From positions 1,054,001 through 1,118,000 of the forward strand of contig NZ_QXED01000001.1 in the NCBI RefSeq assembly GCF_003583365.1: a stretch of 64,000 nucleotides of DNA. Reading direction: 5' to 3'. How positions within the stretch are numbered: position 1 is the stretch's first letter; the number at the start of each line of letters is the position of its first letter. A model generated the notes under the pieces. That model had not been told where the DNA came from and did not search any database. It saw only the letters and a list, made by a program, of their open reading frames with translations. This document shows, in pieces, positions 62,428-64,000 of this stretch. Source of the stretch: Fibrisoma montanum. Its GTDB lineage: Bacteria > Bacteroidota > Bacteroidia > Cytophagales > Spirosomataceae. The position numbers were made by a program, and so were the translations under genes.

Positions 62428-62498
62428 AGGTTCCGAGCGGATTCGAACCGCTGTACGAGGTTTTGCAGACCTCTGCCTAGCCACTCGGCCACGGAACC
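62428..62498 (-). tRNA. tRNA-Cys (anticodon GCA)
   Basis: 71 nt on the minus strand fold into a full cloverleaf. The 7-bp acceptor stem is GGTTCCG/CGGAACC, the anticodon loop is CTGCAAA with GCA, and the T arm is AGCGG-TTCGAAT-CCGCT. The discriminator base is U73, as required by cysteinyl-tRNA synthetase. CCA is not encoded. Confidence 0.96.
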
Positions 62499-62537
62499 TT
62501 TTTCCCAAATGCATGAAGACTCCTGAATTTGGGACTG

Positions 62538-62545
62538 CAAACATA
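62538..62545 (-). promoter_or_regulatory. -7 element of the tRNA-Cys gene
   Basis: TATGTTTG on the minus strand matches TAnnTTTG, 39 bp before the 5' end of the tRNA. A -33 match is weak. Confidence 0.5.
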
Positions 62546-62623
62546 CAATTTTATTACATAGATGTGAAGATGCTGGCGTAAAAATTACGACAGTACTTAT
62601 ACTTGTATGATGTCGTTAAAGCA

Positions 62624-62655
62624 GAACACCCCACTTTGTCTAAAGTGGGGTGTTC
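62624..62655 (-). terminator. Terminator of rpsA
   Basis: Perfect 14-bp GC-rich arms (62624-62637 and 62642-62655) and a 4-nt loop, 22 bp after the rpsA stop codon. The T tract is short, but the stem is strong. Confidence 0.7.
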
Positions 62656-62677
62656 ATATAGTAATGAATAGGCTGTG

Positions 62678-64000
62678 TTAGTTACGGCCTTCCATTTGCT
62701 CTTTCAATGCAGCCAGTGCATCCAGGTCTCCCAATGTAGCACCGCGTTCAGGCTGACTCTGTGTCGGCTTGGCAGACGATCCCGCTTTCGGCTTTTGCTC
62801 CTTCGCGGGTTCATTCTTTTCCTGCCACGTTTTCGTGTGCGACAGCATGATCCGCTTCTCTTCTTTTGAGAACTCGGTCACTTTGAAGTCCAGGTTTTCG
62901 CCTACTTCAGCCAGCGTACCGTCTTCCTTCGCCAGATTCTTCAGCGATGAGAAGCCTTCAATGCCATACGGCAGTTCCAGCGTCGCCATCTTGTCGGTCT
63001 TGCTCAGGATTGTGCAACGGTGAATCGTTCCAACCGCGAATAAGGTTTCGAACGTATCCCACGGATTTTCCTCCAGCTGCTTGTGGCCAAGCGCCAGACG
63101 ACGGTTTTCAACGTCCAGTTCAAGCACCACTACTTCCAGGTCTTCACCTACCTTGATGAAGTCTGACGGATGCTTGATCTTTTTGGTCCATGACAGGTCA
63201 GATACGTGTACCAGGCCATCGATCCCTTCTTCCAGTTCGAGGAACAGACCGAAGTTGGTCAGGTTACGCACAACTCCTTTGTGGCGAGTTCCCACTGCGT
63301 ATTTAGCCCGAAGTTCAGGACGCGTCCAGGGATCTTCGGTCAGTTGCTTGATGCCCAGTGACATCTTACGATCGTTGCGATCCAGCGTCAGAACAACGGC
63401 TTCGACTTCATCACCTACTTTCAGGAATTCCTGCGGGTTGCGCAGATGTTGCGACCACGACATTTCTGAAACGTGGATCAGCCCTTCGACACCCGGCATG
63501 ATTTCGAGGAATGCACCGTAGTCGGCTACGTTGACGATCTTGCCTTTCACGCGTGAACCCACCTGGATCTCTTCCGACAGGGCATCCCATGGATGAGCCT
63601 GCAGTTGTTTCATACCCAGTGAAATCCGCTTTTTGTCCTCGTCAAAGTCCAGAACAACTACGTTTACTTTCTGATCGAGGTGCAGAACTTCTGACGGGTG
63701 GTTGATACGACCCCACGAAATATCCGTGATGTGCAGCAGACCATCTACACCACCAAGATCGATGAACACCCCAAAGTTGGTCATGTTCTTGATCACACCT
63801 TCCAATACCTGACCTTTCTCGAGGTTGTTCAGGATCTGGGCGCGTTGTGCTTCAAGGTCTTTCTCGATCAAGACTTTGTGCGACACGACTACGTTGTCGT
63901 TTGCATAATTGATCTTGACAACCTTCACTTCCATTTTCTTGCCGACAAAAATGTCAAAGTCGCGAATCGGCTTCACGTCGATTTGCGAACCTGGCAAGAA
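62678..64000 (-). CDS. rpsA: 30S ribosomal protein S1 (5' end outside window)
   Basis: 440 residues are visible; the frame is open to the end of the window, so the N-terminal S1 domains are missing. The end of one S1 domain is followed by three clear full ones (GVFIDLGGVDGLLHITDISW, GAFLEIMPGVEGLIHVSEMS, GLFLELEEGIDGLVHVSDLS) and a more diverged last one (ATLELPYGIEGFSSL). The tail of ~60 residues is rich in Lys, Glu and Pro. S1 binds the mRNA leader on the small subunit. In Bacteroidota, which lack Shine-Dalgarno leaders, S1 is thought to matter especially for start selection. Confidence 0.95.
   Translation of the reverse strand, partial: FLPGSQIDVKPIRDFDIFVGKKMEVKVVKINYANDNVVVSHKVLIEKDLEAQRAQILNNLEKGQVLEGVIKNMTNFGVFIDLGGVDGLLHITDISWGRINHPSEVLHLDQKVNVVVLDFDEDKKRISLGMKQLQAHPWDALSEEIQVGSRVKGKIVNVADYGAFLEIMPGVEGLIHVSEMSWSQHLRNPQEFLKVGDEVEAVVLTLDRNDRKMSLGIKQLTEDPWTRPELRAKYAVGTRHKGVVRNLTNFGLFLELEEGIDGLVHVSDLSWTKKIKHPSDFIKVGEDLEVVVLELDVENRRLALGHKQLEENPWDTFETLFAVGTIHRCTILSKTDKMATLELPYGIEGFSSLKNLAKEDGTLAEVGENLDFKVTEFSKEEKRIMLSHTKTWQEKNEPAKEQKPKAGSSAKPTQSQPERGATLGDLDALAALKEQMEGRN

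Overview
The window looks like a chromosome segment from a Bacteroidota species of the order Cytophagales, most like the Spirosoma/Fibrella group. The reasons are promoters of the Bacteroidetes type (TAnnTTTG), lack of Shine-Dalgarno sequences, a combined Alternative Complex III / cytochrome c oxidase locus, a GT3-type glycogen synthase, a DUF2795 protein, and a GC-rich but not extreme composition. No plasmid, phage, insertion sequence or CRISPR array was seen. Almost all genes are housekeeping or metabolic.

Layout. 1-5.4 kb: end of a CPA2-type cation/proton antiporter, then a leftward unit with an OmpR-type response regulator, its histidine kinase, a membrane-anchored coiled-coil protein and a small Ser/Thr-rich secreted protein, closed by a terminator. 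5.7-12.2 kb (rightward): a UvrD/PcrA-type helicase, then two sodium:solute symporters flanking a myo-inositol oxygenase, probably a unit for inositol uptake and oxidation to glucuronate. 12.2-13.2 kb: a Nudix hydrolase and Dps. 13.3-14.5 kb: a two-gene cassette (small helical protein plus HNH nuclease) between two near-identical 124-bp hairpin repeats. 14.5-19.0 kb (leftward): L-2-hydroxyglutarate oxidase, a TrpD2-like protein, a CPBP-type membrane protease, a DUF1508 protein and YbeY. 19.1-23.4 kb (rightward): a quinone-oxidoreductase-like protein and the biotin cluster bioF-bioD-bioA. The gap before bioF holds three consensus DnaA boxes in 42 bp, two of them inside a perfect palindrome.

23.5-41.6 kb: mixed metabolic genes on both strands: an AlbA_2 regulator, carotene hydroxylase, CutC, a third symporter, PurU, a Tat-exported asparaginase, glycogen synthase, MogA, AnmK, fructosamine kinase, a DEAD-box helicase, TPR and MORN proteins, GDP-fucose synthase, a NeuD-type acyltransferase, an LpxH-like phosphoesterase and a glycosyltransferase. 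41.6-44.9 kb (leftward): an SDR protein and an overlapping ECF sigma / putative anti-sigma / beta-barrel unit.

45.0-62.2 kb (leftward): one long respiratory operon with a good promoter at 62.2 kb and a terminator at 44.95 kb. It encodes ActABCDEF (quinol:electron acceptor oxidoreductase), cytochrome oxidase subunits II, I, III, III-like and IV, heme A synthesis (CtaA, CtaB), and assembly factors (SCO, DUF420, a small CxxC protein, DUF983). These genes together would carry electrons from menaquinol through heme c carriers to oxygen. A tRNA-Cys and the 3' part of rpsA close the window.
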